A stretch of DNA of 64,000 nt from Streptomyces sp. KL109B (GTDB lineage Bacteria; Actinomycetota; Actinomycetes; Streptomycetales; Streptomycetaceae). The notes below the pieces were generated by a model that was not told where the DNA came from, searched no databases, and saw only the letters and a program-made list of their open reading frames with translations. The DNA lies in assembly GCF_030766935.1 (NCBI RefSeq), contig NZ_JASERL010000002.1, forward strand, positions 1,116,001-1,180,000, read 5' to 3'. Of this stretch, positions 7,324 through 16,036 are shown piece by piece (position 1 is the first letter of the stretch; every line of letters begins with the position of its first letter). The translations under genes and the position numbers were made by a program.

Positions 7324-8463
7324 TTATACGTACGGGCTGTCGGCGCCGGCGGCGGCCGGCTTGGAAGCGCGGGCGGGGCAGCAGCCCACGGGGCACAGGT
7401 CGTGGCTCGCGCCGAGGGCGCCAAGAGCGCAGGGTGTGACGTTCCTGCCGCTCTCGGTCGCGGCCCGCTCCAGGACCAACTCCCGTACGGCGGCGGCGAA
7501 GCGCGGGTCGGCGCCCACGGTGGCGGAGCGGCGCACCGGAAGGCCGAGTTCCGCCGCCTTCGCCTCGGCCTCGGTGTCGAGGTCGTAGAGGACCTCCATG
7601 TGGTCGGAGACGAAGCCGATGGGCACCATGACGACGGCCGGGACGCCCGCCGCGTGGCGCTCCTCCAGGTGGTCGCAGATGTCGGGCTCCAGCCACGGGA
7701 TGTGCGGGGCGCCGGAGCGCGACTGGTAGACGAGCTGCCAGGGGTGGGCGACGCCGGTCTCCTCTCGCACGGCGTCGGCGATGAGCCGGGCCACGTCCAG
7801 GTGCTGCTTCACGTACGCGCCGCCGTCGCCGTGCTCCTCGGTGCGCCCGGAGGTGTCGGCCGCCGCAGTCGGAATGGAGTGCGTGGTGAAGGCGAGGTGG
7901 GCGCCGGCGCGGACGTCATCGGGGAGGTCGGCGAGGGACTTCAGAACGCCGTCGATCATGGAGCGTACGAAGCCGGGGTGGTTGAAGTAGTGCCTCAGCT
8001 TGTCGATCTTCGGCGGTTCCAGGCCCTCGGCCTCCAGGGCCGCGAGCGACTCCGCGAGATTCTCGCGGTACTGGCGGCAGCCCGAGTACGAGGCGTACGC
8101 GCTGGTGGCGAGGACGAGGACGCGGCGACGCCCGTCGGTGACCATTTCGCGCAGCGTGTCCGTCAGGTACGGCGCCCAGTTCCGGTTGCCCCAATAGACC
8201 GGCAGGTCCAGGCCGTGGTCGGCGAAGTCCTTGCGGAGGGCGTCGAGCAGGGCCCTGTTCTGGTCGTTGATGGGGCTGACCCCGCCGAACAGGAAGTAGT
8301 GCTGCCCGACCTCCTTGAGCCGCTCCTTGGGGATGCCTCGGCCGCGCGTCACGTTCTCCAGGAACGGGACGACGTCGTCGGGGCCCTCCGGGCCTCCGAA
8401 CGAGAGCAGCAGCAGGGCGTCGTAGGGGCGGGCATCTGGGCTGGCAGCGTGCGCTTCTGGCAT
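7324..8463 (-). CDS. hemH: Ferrochelatase
   Basis: Inserts Fe(II) into a porphyrin near the end of heme synthesis. In actinobacteria the substrate is usually coproporphyrin III, so CpfC is an alternative name. The 379-residue protein shows [22 protein letters not shown] at the N-terminus, [28 protein letters not shown], the catalytic-His motif [23 protein letters not shown], and [17 protein letters not shown]. The C-terminal tail carries LCPVGCCP; together with the Cys of YSGC these could ligate the 2Fe-2S cluster known in other actinobacterial ferrochelatases (inference). The start is ATG 8463; an extension to 8508 has no support. Confidence 0.95.
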   Translation of the reverse strand: MPEAHAASPDARPYDALLLLSFGGPEGPDDVVPFLENVTRGRGIPKERLKEVGQHYFLFGGVSPINDQNRALLDALRKDFADHGLDLPVYWGNRNWAPYLTDTLREMVTDGRRRVLVLATSAYASYSGCRQYRENLAESLAALEAEGLEPPKIDKLRHYFNHPGFVRSMIDGVLKSLADLPDDVRAGAHLAFTTHSIPTAAADTSGRTEEHGDGGAYVKQHLDVARLIADAVREETGVAHPWQLVYQSRSGAPHIPWLEPDICDHLEERHAAGVPAVVMVPIGFVSDHMEVLYDLDTEAEAKAAELGLPVRRSATVGADPRFAAAVRELVLERAATESGRNVTPCALGALGASHDLCPVGCCPARASKPAAAGADSPYV

Positions 8464-8576
8464 GCGTTCGATCCTGCCACTCGCCACTGACAGGCGGGAA
8501 ACCGCCATGTGCGCGGGTCGCGGGGAACGTAAGCTGTATCGACCGCTTTCACGCCTTACCGGTTACCGGAGTCCCG

Positions 8577-9830
8577 TTGCCCAGCCCCTACCGCGCCATC
8601 TTCGCCCTGCCCGGAACCAAGAGCTTCTCCATGGCCGGGCTCCTCGGGCGGATGCCCCTGTCCATGATGGGCATCGGCATCGTCACCATGGTCTCCCAGC
8701 TGACCGGGCGCTACGGCCTCGCGGGCGCCCTGTCCGCGACCGTGGCGCTGTCCACGGCGCTGATCGGGCCGCAGATCTCCCGGCTCGTCGACCGGCACGG
8801 GCAGCGCCGGGTGCTGCGGCCCGCCGCACTGGTCTCGCTCACCGCCGTGACCGCGCTCCTGTTGTGCGCGAAGTACGCGGCGCCGGACTGGACGCTCTTC
8901 GTGTGCGCTGCGCTCATCGGTTCGGTGCCGAGCGTGGGGTCGATGATCCGGGCGCGGTGGGCGGCCCTGTACCGGAACGTGCCGCGCCAGTTGCACACCG
9001 CGTACTCCTTCGAGTCCGTGCTCGACGAGGTGTGCTTCGTCTTCGGGCCGATCATCTCGATCGGCCTGTCCACGGTGTGGTTCCCGGAAGCGGGGCCCCT
9101 CCTCGCGGGCTGTTTCCTCGCGGCCGGCGTCTTCTGGCTGACCTCGCAGCGGGCCACGGAACCGGTGCCGCACCCCCGTGAGCAGCACAGCCGCGGATCG
9201 GCGCTCCGCGCGCGCGGGTTGCAGGTTCTGGTCGCCACCTTCGTCGCCACAGGGGCGATCTTCGGATCGATCGACGTGGTCACGGTGGCGTACGCGGAGG
9301 AGCTCGGGCACAAGTCGATGGCCAGCGTCGTGCTCGCCGTGTACGCGGCGGGATCGTGTCTCGCGGGCGCCCTGTTCGGCCTGTTGCACTTCAAGGGCGC
9401 ACCCGCTCCCAGGTGGCTGGTGGGTGTCGTCACGATGGCCGTGAGTATGATCCCCCTCCAACTGGTCGGGAACCTGCCACTCCTGGCCGTGGCGCTCTTC
9501 GTCGCGGGCCTGTCCGTCGCACCGACGATGATCACGACGATGGCCCTCGTCGAGCAGCACGTACCTCGCGCGAAGCTGACCGAGGGCATGACCTGGGTGA
9601 GCACCGGACTCTCGGTCGGCGTCGCGCTCGGCTCCTCCGTGGCCGGCTGGGTGATCGACGCGGCCGGGGCGGACGTCGGGTACGCGGTGCCGGGAGTCTC
9701 CGGCGCCGTCGCGGTCCTCGTCGGGCTCCTGGGCTACCGCCGGCTGAAGCGGCCGGTCACGCAGCGGGGAGGAAGCACGGATGGGCACGGCACTGACGGG
9801 CGGCCGGAAGAGCAGCGAAGCCTGGCGTAA
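8577..9830 (+). CDS. MFS transporter
   Basis: A 417-residue membrane protein with about twelve hydrophobic segments. A typical major-facilitator loop, GPQISRLVDRHGQRRVLRP, lies between TM2 and TM3, and the C-terminal half (WVSTGLSVGVALGSSVAGWVID) matches the inner-membrane exporter type. A hydrophilic tail (VTQRGGSTDGHGTDGRPEEQ) follows. The start is a TTG preceded by CCGGAG. The substrate cannot be told from sequence; it could be a drug or metabolite efflux pump. Its last 50 bases overlap the start of the FAD-oxidase gene in another frame, so translation of the two may be coupled. It is divergent from hemH. Confidence 0.88.
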   Translation: MPSPYRAIFALPGTKSFSMAGLLGRMPLSMMGIGIVTMVSQLTGRYGLAGALSATVALSTALIGPQISRLVDRHGQRRVLRPAALVSLTAVTALLLCAKYAAPDWTLFVCAALIGSVPSVGSMIRARWAALYRNVPRQLHTAYSFESVLDEVCFVFGPIISIGLSTVWFPEAGPLLAGCFLAAGVFWLTSQRATEPVPHPREQHSRGSALRARGLQVLVATFVATGAIFGSIDVVTVAYAEELGHKSMASVVLAVYAAGSCLAGALFGLLHFKGAPAPRWLVGVVTMAVSMIPLQLVGNLPLLAVALFVAGLSVAPTMITTMALVEQHVPRAKLTEGMTWVSTGLSVGVALGSSVAGWVIDAAGADVGYAVPGVSGAVAVLVGLLGYRRLKRPVTQRGGSTDGHGTDGRPEEQRSLA

Positions 9831-11109
9831 CTGGGCGGGGAACGTCACCTCACGCCCCGTGCGCGAGGTGACACCGGCGTCCGTGGAGGAGCTGACCGCG
9901 ACGGTGCGGGGCGCCGCGCAGGACGGTCTGAAGGTGAAGGCCGTCGGCTCGGGCCACTCGTTCACGGCGGCGGCCGCGACCGACGGGGTATTGATACGCC
10001 CTCAACTGTTGACCGGAATCCGCAATATTGACCGGGAGAACGGGACCGTCACGGTAGAGGCCGGTACCCCGCTCAAGCGACTCAACATGGCCCTGGCCCG
10101 CGAGGGCCTGTCGCTCACGAACATGGGCGACATCATGGAGCAGACGGTCTCCGGCGCCACCAGCACCGGCACCCACGGCACCGGCCGCGACTCCGCCTCG
10201 ATCGCCGCGCAGATCACGGGACTTGAGCTGGTCACCGCGAGCGGCGAACTCCTCACCTGCTCCGAGAAGGAGAATCCCGAGGTCTTCGCCGCCGCCCGGA
10301 TCGGCCTCGGCGCCCTCGGCATCGTCACGGCGATCACCTTCGCCGTGGAGCCGATCTTCCTGCTCGCCGCGCGCGAGGAGCCGATGAGCCTCGACCGGGT
10401 GCTCACGGACTTCGACGCGCTGCACGCCGAGAACGAGCACTTCGAGTTCTACTGGTTCCCGCACACGGGCAGCTGCAACACCAAGCGCAACAACCGCAGC
10501 GCGGGCCCCGAGGCGCCGGTCTCCAGGGTCAGCGGTTTCGTCGAGGACGAGCTGCTCTCCAACGGCCTGTTCCAGGTGGTCAATTCGATCGGCCGCGCCG
10601 TGCCCGGCACGATCCCGACGATCGCCAAGATCTCCAGCAAGGCGCTGTCGGCCCGGACGTACACCGACATCCCCTACAAGGTCTTCACATCGCCGCGCCG
10701 CGTGCGCTTCGTGGAGATGGAGTACGCGGTTCCCCGCGCGGCCCTCGTGGACACGTTGCGCGAGGTGAAGTCCATGGTTGACCGCTCAAGGCTGCGGATC
10801 AGCTTCCCCGTGGAGGTCCGCACCGCCCCGGCCGACGACATCGCGCTGTCCACGGCGTCCGACCGCGACACCGCCTACGTAGCCGTGCACATGTACAAGG
10901 GGACGCCGTACCACCGGTACTTCACCGAGGCGGAGCAGATCTTCACCGCCCATGAGGGCCGGCCGCACTGGGGCAAGATGCACACGCGCGACGCCGAGTA
11001 CTTCGCGCGCGCGTACCCGCGCTTCGGTGAGTTCACGGCGCTGCGCGACCGCCTGGACCCGGACCGCGTGTTCGGCAACGCCTACTTGCGGCGGGTCCTC
11101 GGCGACTGA
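9781..11109 (+). CDS. FAD-linked sugar-lactone/alditol oxidase (D-arabinono-1,4-lactone oxidase family)
   Basis: A 442-residue oxidoreductase with an N-terminal PCMH-type FAD domain: VKAVGSGHSFTAAAATDGVLI (the His is the family's usual covalent FAD site), VEAGTPLKRLNMALAREGLSLTNMGD and TSTGTHGTG. The C-terminal ALO domain ends with HWGKMHT and LRDRLDPDRVFGNAYLRR; the HWGK lysine region is the conserved substrate/active-site element. Relatives oxidise sugar lactones, L-gulono-lactone or alditols such as xylitol with O2. The precise substrate is undetermined. The start lies inside the MFS gene, 50 bp before its stop, suggesting a two-gene unit. Confidence 0.9.
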   Translation: MGTALTGGRKSSEAWRNWAGNVTSRPVREVTPASVEELTATVRGAAQDGLKVKAVGSGHSFTAAAATDGVLIRPQLLTGIRNIDRENGTVTVEAGTPLKRLNMALAREGLSLTNMGDIMEQTVSGATSTGTHGTGRDSASIAAQITGLELVTASGELLTCSEKENPEVFAAARIGLGALGIVTAITFAVEPIFLLAAREEPMSLDRVLTDFDALHAENEHFEFYWFPHTGSCNTKRNNRSAGPEAPVSRVSGFVEDELLSNGLFQVVNSIGRAVPGTIPTIAKISSKALSARTYTDIPYKVFTSPRRVRFVEMEYAVPRAALVDTLREVKSMVDRSRLRISFPVEVRTAPADDIALSTASDRDTAYVAVHMYKGTPYHRYFTEAEQIFTAHEGRPHWGKMHTRDAEYFARAYPRFGEFTALRDRLDPDRVFGNAYLRRVLGD

Positions 11110-11113
11110 CCGA

Positions 11114-11134
11114 CGCCTCCCCGAAGGGGAGGCG
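11114..11134. terminator. Short hairpin between convergent genes
   Basis: CGCCTCCCC-GAA-GGGGAGGCG has a perfect 9-bp stem in the 27 bases between the oxidase stop and the opposing gene's stop. It could terminate both. Confidence 0.65.
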
Positions 11135-11136
11135 GG

Positions 11137-12402
11137 TCACTGCGGCTGCTGCTGCGTGTCCGATCCCTGCGTGGGCGCGGGGGTCGGGTTCGTACCGCCG
11201 TCGTCGGAACCGGAGTCCGAGCCGCTGTCGGAGCCGGAGTCCGAGCCCGAGTCGGAACCGCTGTCCGAGCCGCTGTCCGAGCCGGAGTCGGAACCCGAGT
11301 CCGAACCGGAGTCGGAGGACCCGCTGTCCGAACCGGAGTCCGTGCCCGTGCCACCGGTGTCGCCGGTCGTCGGCGTGGCGCTCGGGTTCGGCACGGTGCT
11401 GCCGGTGTCGTCGTTCTGCTGCGTACCGGTGTCCGAGCCGGTGTCGCTGTCGCCGGACGGCGTCTGCGTGGTGTCGGTGGGCGTGGTGTCGTCGTTGTCG
11501 GACGACGAGTGGTTCTTGCCCTTGAAGGCGTCGCCGATGGTGGTCCCGCCGCCGCCACCGAAGGCGTGGCCCGACACCAGTTCGTACGTCGTGATGCCGC
11601 ACATGGTGACGCCGAAGACGAGCGCCGCGGCGATCAGCGGCCGCTTCCAGCTCTTGATCCGCGAGCGGTGCACGGTGCCCTCGGTGAACTCGTCGTCGAG
11701 GCCCTCGCCCGCGGCCACTTCTTCTGCCACGTCCGAGGAGCGCAGCACGCGCGTGGCCTCGTCGACCGCCTCGGGCCTGATCAGCTGGGTCTTCTCGGGG
11801 TCGGCCGCGGCGTTCGCGGCCGCGGCGCCGAGCAGTCGCGTCTTGTCGGTGTCCTCGTCGGGCCACAGGTCCGCCACCGCGCCCGTGTCGAGGAGCTGCG
11901 TGCCCTCGGTCGCGGAGACCTGCGGCAGCGCCGTCGTCTCGTCGGCGTCCGCGGGCGGGGTCTTCGGCATCCCCCAGGTCGTGGTGGTCGGCAGCGCCGG
12001 CACGGCGGGCAGGGCCGTCACCGCGGGCGGCGCCGCGGGCGGCTCGTCGCCCGTGACCATGGAACTCGTGGCGTCCATCGAGGAGTCCGAGCGGAACGTA
12101 CGGGGCACGGGCGTGCCCTGCGCCGTCACCGGCACCTGCCGCCCCTTCGTCTTCGGTCGGACGTCGCGTATCTGCTCACCGGTGCGCCTGAAGAAGTGCT
12201 GGAAGAGCGTGCCTCCGCAGGTGGCGAGGGCGCTGACCACGCCGGCACCGAGGATCGTCCCGTAGACGCCGAGGCCGGAGGCGAGCTTCGCGGCCACGAC
12301 GGCGGCGACCGCACTGCCCGCGACCTGCGGCACGCTCAGGTCCAGCCGCTTCTCCTTGGGCTTCTCCTCTATGTCCCCGGAGGATTCCGGCTTCTTGCCC
12401 AT
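11137..12402 (-). CDS. Membrane protein with long Ser-Asp-Gly repeat stalk
   Basis: A 421-residue protein of unknown function. The N-terminal 35 residues are charged (MGKKPESSGDIEEKPKEKR). A hydrophobic Ala/Gly/Val segment follows (about 40-75, VAAKLASGLGVYGTILGAGVVSAL), then FFRRTGEQIRDVRPKTKGR. A Pro/Thr/Ala-rich linker contains three TQLL/TRLL-type elements (EGTQLLDTG, DKTRLLGAA, EKTQLIRPE), resembling phospho-threonine/FHA-ligand motifs. A second TM segment is at about 278-297 (PLIAAALVFGVTMCGITTYELV). The outer part is a Thr/Ser/Asp-rich region ending in about a dozen SDSG units, which would form an acidic flexible stalk outside the cell. The start is ATG 12402 after AAGG. It is divergent from sepH. 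Confidence 0.85.
   Translation of the reverse strand: MGKKPESSGDIEEKPKEKRLDLSVPQVAGSAVAAVVAAKLASGLGVYGTILGAGVVSALATCGGTLFQHFFRRTGEQIRDVRPKTKGRQVPVTAQGTPVPRTFRSDSSMDATSSMVTGDEPPAAPPAVTALPAVPALPTTTTWGMPKTPPADADETTALPQVSATEGTQLLDTGAVADLWPDEDTDKTRLLGAAAANAAADPEKTQLIRPEAVDEATRVLRSSDVAEEVAAGEGLDDEFTEGTVHRSRIKSWKRPLIAAALVFGVTMCGITTYELVSGHAFGGGGGTTIGDAFKGKNHSSSDNDDTTPTDTTQTPSGDSDTGSDTGTQQNDDTGSTVPNPSATPTTGDTGGTGTDSGSDSGSSDSGSDSGSDSGSDSGSDSGSDSGSDSGSDSGSDSGSDDGGTNPTPAPTQGSDTQQQPQ
11206..11350 (-). repeat. Tandem SDSG-coding repeat
   Basis: About twelve 12-bp units encode SDSG with alternating synonymous codons (GTCGGA/GTCCGA versions on the + strand). The codon variation suggests selection on the peptide rather than recent slippage. 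Confidence 0.85.
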
Positions 12403-12921
12403 AGTCGGACCTTGCCTGCCTTTCTCGACATAACCACCCACGCCCCCGCGAAGCTCTCAAGCGTAAGCGAACTCCTCGGGATGCAAGAGAAAGGACGTAT
12501 CGCGGGAGGGATCAGTTCCAGTTCCGCAGATTTCGTGAAGCACGACACGCGAAGCCCACACATTCCAGGCGAAGATCAAGGGCCCGCGGCCCCAACTCCC
12601 GCCCCCGGAGAGAACTTCGGCGGCGCGCCGATCCACGCGCGTGGCCCGAATGGAGTACTGTTGCGAGCCCTGGGTCCGGTCTCCCGCCAGGGTGCTCGGG
12701 TCCTGCCAGGACCGTGGGGAGGGGGTTCGCTGCACAGGGTGACGGAGTCCGTCACTTAGCGTTGCGAATAGGTAACCGTGCCATAACGGCGCTCCAGGGC
12801 CCATGCCCGACACGCCGGGCAATTAGGCAAGGTTGTGGCAGGCTGCACCCGGGCAGGCCACACTCGACTAGCGGAAGCAGCGACGCACGTGACGTCGGCA
12901 GGCACCACCCGGGAGGTCCCC
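12403..12921. other. Divergent promoter region stalk protein / sepH
   Basis: This 519-base gap holds a 17-base palindrome (12739-12755), a hairpin GGTCCT-GCC-AGGACC (12699-12713) and the promoters of two divergent genes, which I could not place with confidence. No supported ORF was seen. Confidence 0.6.
12739..12755. promoter_or_regulatory. Palindrome GTGACGGA-G-TCCGTCAC
   Basis: Two perfect 8-bp arms around a single G, 167 bp upstream of sepH in a divergent promoter region. This is the symmetry expected of a dimeric repressor site. The binding protein is unknown. Confidence 0.5.
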
Positions 12922-14004
12922 ATGCCCGAACTGCGTGTCGTGGCCGTCTCTAACGACGGCACACGGCTGGTGCTGAAGGCTGCGGACAGCACGGAGTACA
13001 CGCTGCCGATCGACGAGCGCCTCCGGGCCGCCGTGCGCGGCGACCGTCCGCGCCTCGGCCAGATCGAGATCGAGGTGGAGAGCCACCTCCGCCCGCGCGA
13101 CATCCAAGCGCGTATACGGGCAGGCGCGACCGCGGAAGAGGTCGCCCAGTTCGCCGGCATCCCGGTCGACCGGGTGCGCCGCTTCGAAGGCCCCGTGCTC
13201 GCGGAGCGCGCCTTCATGGCCGAGCGCGCCAGGAAGACCCCCGTGCGCCGTCCCGGCGAGAACACCGGCCCCCAGCTCGGCGAGGCGGTGCAGGAGCGAC
13301 TCCTGCTGCGCGGCGTCGACAAGGACACCGTCCAATGGGACTCCTGGCGCCGCGACGACGGCACCTGGGAGGTCCTGCTCGTCTACCGGGTCGCGAGCGA
13401 ACCGCACTCTGCGAGCTGGACGTACGACCCGCCGCGCAGGCTGGTCCAGGCCGTGGACGACGAGGCGCGCTCGCTGATCGGCGAGTCCGACGACATCGCC
13501 GCGCCCGAGCCCACGTTCCCGTTCGTGCCGCGCATCGCCCGGCTGCCCAGGGACCGTCCGCTGGACCGCGCCCTGGACCGGCAGTTGGAGCGGCCGACGC
13601 CGCCTCCGGAGCCGGAGCCCGAGGAGAGCGACCTGCCGGCGATCGCCTCGTCCGCGGCGCCGGAGCGCGACTCGCTGACCAGCCTCCTGGAGGCCGTGCC
13701 CAGCTACCGCGGCGACCTCGCGGTGCCCGAGCGCCCCGCGGTGGCCCCCGAGCCGCCGGAGGAGGAGCCCGAGCCGCCCGCGGCCGCCGAGGTGGAGGAG
13801 CCGCCGGCACCCGCCGCGTCGGCCGGTGCCGGATCGGCGTACGCGGACATCCTGATGCCGCGCGCCGTGGCCGGTCACCGCGACCGCCTGACCGGCACCA
13901 CCGACCGCCAGGCGGAGGCCGACGGGGTGCGCCCCGGTCGCCGTGCCGCCGTGCCGAGTTGGGACGAGATCGTCTTCGGTACGCGTCGCAAGAAGCAGGA
14001 GTAG
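12922..14004 (+). CDS. sepH: Septation protein SepH (DUF3071)
   Basis: SepH is described as a Streptomyces cell-division protein that stimulates FtsZ assembly during sporulation septation. This 360-residue protein starts MPELRVVAVSNDGTRLVLKA after GGGAGG. It has the DUF3071 N-terminal domain (about 1-165), including a helix-turn-helix-like segment at about 55-90 (RPRDIQARIRAGATAEEVAQ) and TVQWDSWRRDDGTWEVLLVY. A long disordered Pro/Glu/Ala-rich linker follows, ending in PSWDEIVFGTRRKKQE, the conserved basic C-terminal motif of the family. An upstream in-frame start at 12835 lacks a ribosome site. Confidence 0.95.
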   Translation: MPELRVVAVSNDGTRLVLKAADSTEYTLPIDERLRAAVRGDRPRLGQIEIEVESHLRPRDIQARIRAGATAEEVAQFAGIPVDRVRRFEGPVLAERAFMAERARKTPVRRPGENTGPQLGEAVQERLLLRGVDKDTVQWDSWRRDDGTWEVLLVYRVASEPHSASWTYDPPRRLVQAVDDEARSLIGESDDIAAPEPTFPFVPRIARLPRDRPLDRALDRQLERPTPPPEPEPEESDLPAIASSAAPERDSLTSLLEAVPSYRGDLAVPERPAVAPEPPEEEPEPPAAAEVEEPPAPAASAGAGSAYADILMPRAVAGHRDRLTGTTDRQAEADGVRPGRRAAVPSWDEIVFGTRRKKQE

Positions 14005-14025
14005 CCCTGAAGCAGGAGTAGCCCT
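13992..14025 (+). repeat. 17-bp tandem duplication across the sepH stop codon
   Basis: GAAGCAGGAGTAGCCCT occurs twice back to back. The first copy contains the sepH stop TAG and the second lies in the 3-prime UTR, preserving a second KQE-stop-like sequence. Confidence 0.9.
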
Positions 14026-14039
14026 CTCTTGTACGTGAA

Positions 14040-14073
14040 TGGGGCCCGCGCAGTTCAGTCGGCGCGGGCCCCA
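14040..14073. terminator. Bidirectional terminator sepH / sseA
   Basis: Perfect 12-bp arms TGGGGCCCGCGC and GCGCGGGCCCCA around a 10-base loop, between convergent genes. Confidence 0.85.
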
Positions 14074-14095
14074 CTGCGTACCTACGTACGAAGGA

Positions 14096-14953
14096 CTACT
14101 GCGGGTCCGGGCCGGTCGCCACCGGGCGGGACTCGTCCGCGGACCACTGGGACCAGGACCCTACGTAGAGCTGCGCTTCGTAGCCCGCCACCGCGAGCGC
14201 CAGGATCTCGTGCGCGGCGGAGACGCCCGAGCCGCAGTAGACGCCCAGCTTGGCCGGATCGCCGTTCGCGCCAAGGGACTTGAAGCGCTCGGCGAGCTCG
14301 GCGGCCGGGCGGAAGCGGCCGTCCGCGCCGACGTTCTCCGTGGTCGGGGCGGACACGGCGCCGGGGATGTGGCCGCCGACCCGGTCGATGGGCTCCACGT
14401 CGCCCCGGTAGCGCTCGGCCGCGCGGGCGTCCAGGAGGAGCCCGGAGCGGGCCAGGGCCGCGGCGGCGTCCGCGTCCAGCAGGCCGGTGGCACCGGGTGC
14501 AGGTTCGAAGGTGCCCGGCTCCGGTGCCGGAACCGTGGTCTCCAGGGGGCCGTCCCACGCGGCGAGCCCGCCGTCGAGGACCCGCACGGACGGGTGACCC
14601 GTCCAGCGCAGCAGCCACCAGGCGCGCGCGGCGGCCCAGCCCTGCCCGCCGTCGTACACAATGACGTCACGGTCCGCCGAGACGCCGGCCGCCCGCATGG
14701 CCGCGCCGAATTCCGACGGCTCGGGCAGGGGGTGGCGGCCGTCGCCCGGTCCCGCGTGACCGGCGAGTTCCGTGTCCAGGTCGATGTAGACCGCGCCCGG
14801 CAGGTGGCCCGCCGCGTATTCGGCCCGGCCGTCGAAGGCGGGTACTCCCGCGGCCTTGGCGGCGCTGAGCTGCCAGCGGACGTCGAGCAGTACGGGAGGA
14901 CGCTCCCCCGCCAACTCGCTCGCAAGTTCGGATGCGGAGATGATGGCATTCAT
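14096..14953 (-). CDS. sseA: Thiosulfate/3-mercaptopyruvate sulfurtransferase, two rhodanese domains
   Basis: Transfers sulfane sulfur from thiosulfate or mercaptopyruvate to a thiol or cyanide acceptor. The 285 residues form two rhodanese domains: an inactive N-terminal one (PPVLLDVRW, GHLPGAVYIDLD) and a C-terminal one with catalytic Cys240 in VYCGSGVSA. The active loop CGSGVS fits the two-domain SseA/rhodanese class. GGHIPGAVSAPT is the CH2-type motif of the second domain. The ATG at 14953 was chosen because AAGGA lies 8 bases upstream; a start at 14971 (MSKDGP) would add six residues. Confidence 0.92.
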   Translation of the reverse strand: MNAIISASELASELAGERPPVLLDVRWQLSAAKAAGVPAFDGRAEYAAGHLPGAVYIDLDTELAGHAGPGDGRHPLPEPSEFGAAMRAAGVSADRDVIVYDGGQGWAAARAWWLLRWTGHPSVRVLDGGLAAWDGPLETTVPAPEPGTFEPAPGATGLLDADAAAALARSGLLLDARAAERYRGDVEPIDRVGGHIPGAVSAPTTENVGADGRFRPAAELAERFKSLGANGDPAKLGVYCGSGVSAAHEILALAVAGYEAQLYVGSWSQWSADESRPVATGPDPQ

Positions 14954-15228
14954 GGGCCCATCCTTGCTCATGCTCTGGCCCGCGCGCCCATGGTCGTATA
15001 GCGTGCTCGATCGACTACCGAGCGTCGCGTGACCGGACAGGTCCGGGGCACGGCGCCGCAACGTATGCGAAACACCGTTCCGGGCATCCTCAGCGGGGAG
15101 TCCGGTGGTTTCGGCGCGGCCGAGGAGCGCAGCGCGGCACCGAGTGCCACCATCAGCACGGGCGTCAGCGACACATGGGATCCCGAGCCGAGGGCCCCGG
15201 GGGTTCCGTTTCCGAGGAGAGAGTGACG

Positions 15229-16005
15229 ATGACCGAGGCAGCAGCCCGGCGTGCACCGGGCACACCTTGCTGGGTGAGCCTGATGGTGCACGGCATGGCG
15301 GCGACCCAGGAGTTCTACGGGGCGCTGTTCGGCTGGGAGTTCAGGCCAGGGCCACAGCAGCTCGGCCCGTATGTGCGGGCTCTCCTCGACGGCAAGGAGG
15401 TCGCCGGGATCGGCCAGCTGCCGCCCGACCGCCGGCTGCCGGTCGCCTGGACCCCCTATCTGGCCTCGGACGACGTGGACGCCACGGCCGAGACGGTGCG
15501 GCACTGCGGAGGCACGGTGGGCGTGGGTCCGCTGGACGCCGGGGAAGCCGGCCGGATGGCGATCGGCTCCGACCCGGCGGGCGCGGTGTTCGGCCTGTGG
15601 CAGGCCGCCGGGCACCGGGGTACGGCGGTGACCGGGGTGCCGGGCGCGATGGCGTGGAACGAGCTGGTGACGCGGGAGACCGCGAGCGTCGCGAAGTTCT
15701 ACCAGGCGGTCTTCGGGTACGCCGAAGAGGCCGTCGTCTCCGCCGACTTCGACTTCGTGACCCTCCACCTGGCGGGCCACCCGGTGGCCTCCGTACACGG
15801 CGTAGGGCACGCCCTGCCGCGCGACCAGGGGCCGCACTGGATGACGTACTTCGAGGTCGCGGACGTGGACGAGGCCGTGGAGCGGGTGGCCGACCTGGGC
15901 GGGCATGTGGTGTCCCCCGCGCGTGAGGGTGCGCATGGACGGGTGGCGACGGTGGCCGACTTGGAGGGGGCGGAGTTCTCCGTGGTGACGTCGCGGGCTG
16001 CGTAG
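15229..16005 (+). CDS. VOC (glyoxalase/bleomycin-resistance fold) family protein
   Basis: A 258-residue protein made of two tandem VOC modules, about 13-125 and 135-256. Each shows the fold's beta-alpha-beta-beta-beta pattern: WVSLMVHGMAATQEFYGALFGWEF then AWNELVTRETASVAKFYQAVFGY. Metal ligands typical of active glyoxalases are not all obvious, so it may be a binding protein or an enzyme of unknown substrate. It resembles actinobacterial two-VOC hydrolase-like proteins. The start is ATG 15229 (MTEAAARR) after GAGGAGAG; a GTG two codons earlier is possible. It ends 31 bp from the opposing gene's stop with no clear terminator. Confidence 0.85.
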   Translation: MTEAAARRAPGTPCWVSLMVHGMAATQEFYGALFGWEFRPGPQQLGPYVRALLDGKEVAGIGQLPPDRRLPVAWTPYLASDDVDATAETVRHCGGTVGVGPLDAGEAGRMAIGSDPAGAVFGLWQAAGHRGTAVTGVPGAMAWNELVTRETASVAKFYQAVFGYAEEAVVSADFDFVTLHLAGHPVASVHGVGHALPRDQGPHWMTYFEVADVDEAVERVADLGGHVVSPAREGAHGRVATVADLEGAEFSVVTSRAA

Positions 16006-16036
16006 GCGAGGCCTTCGAGGGGCGCGTCACCTCTCC

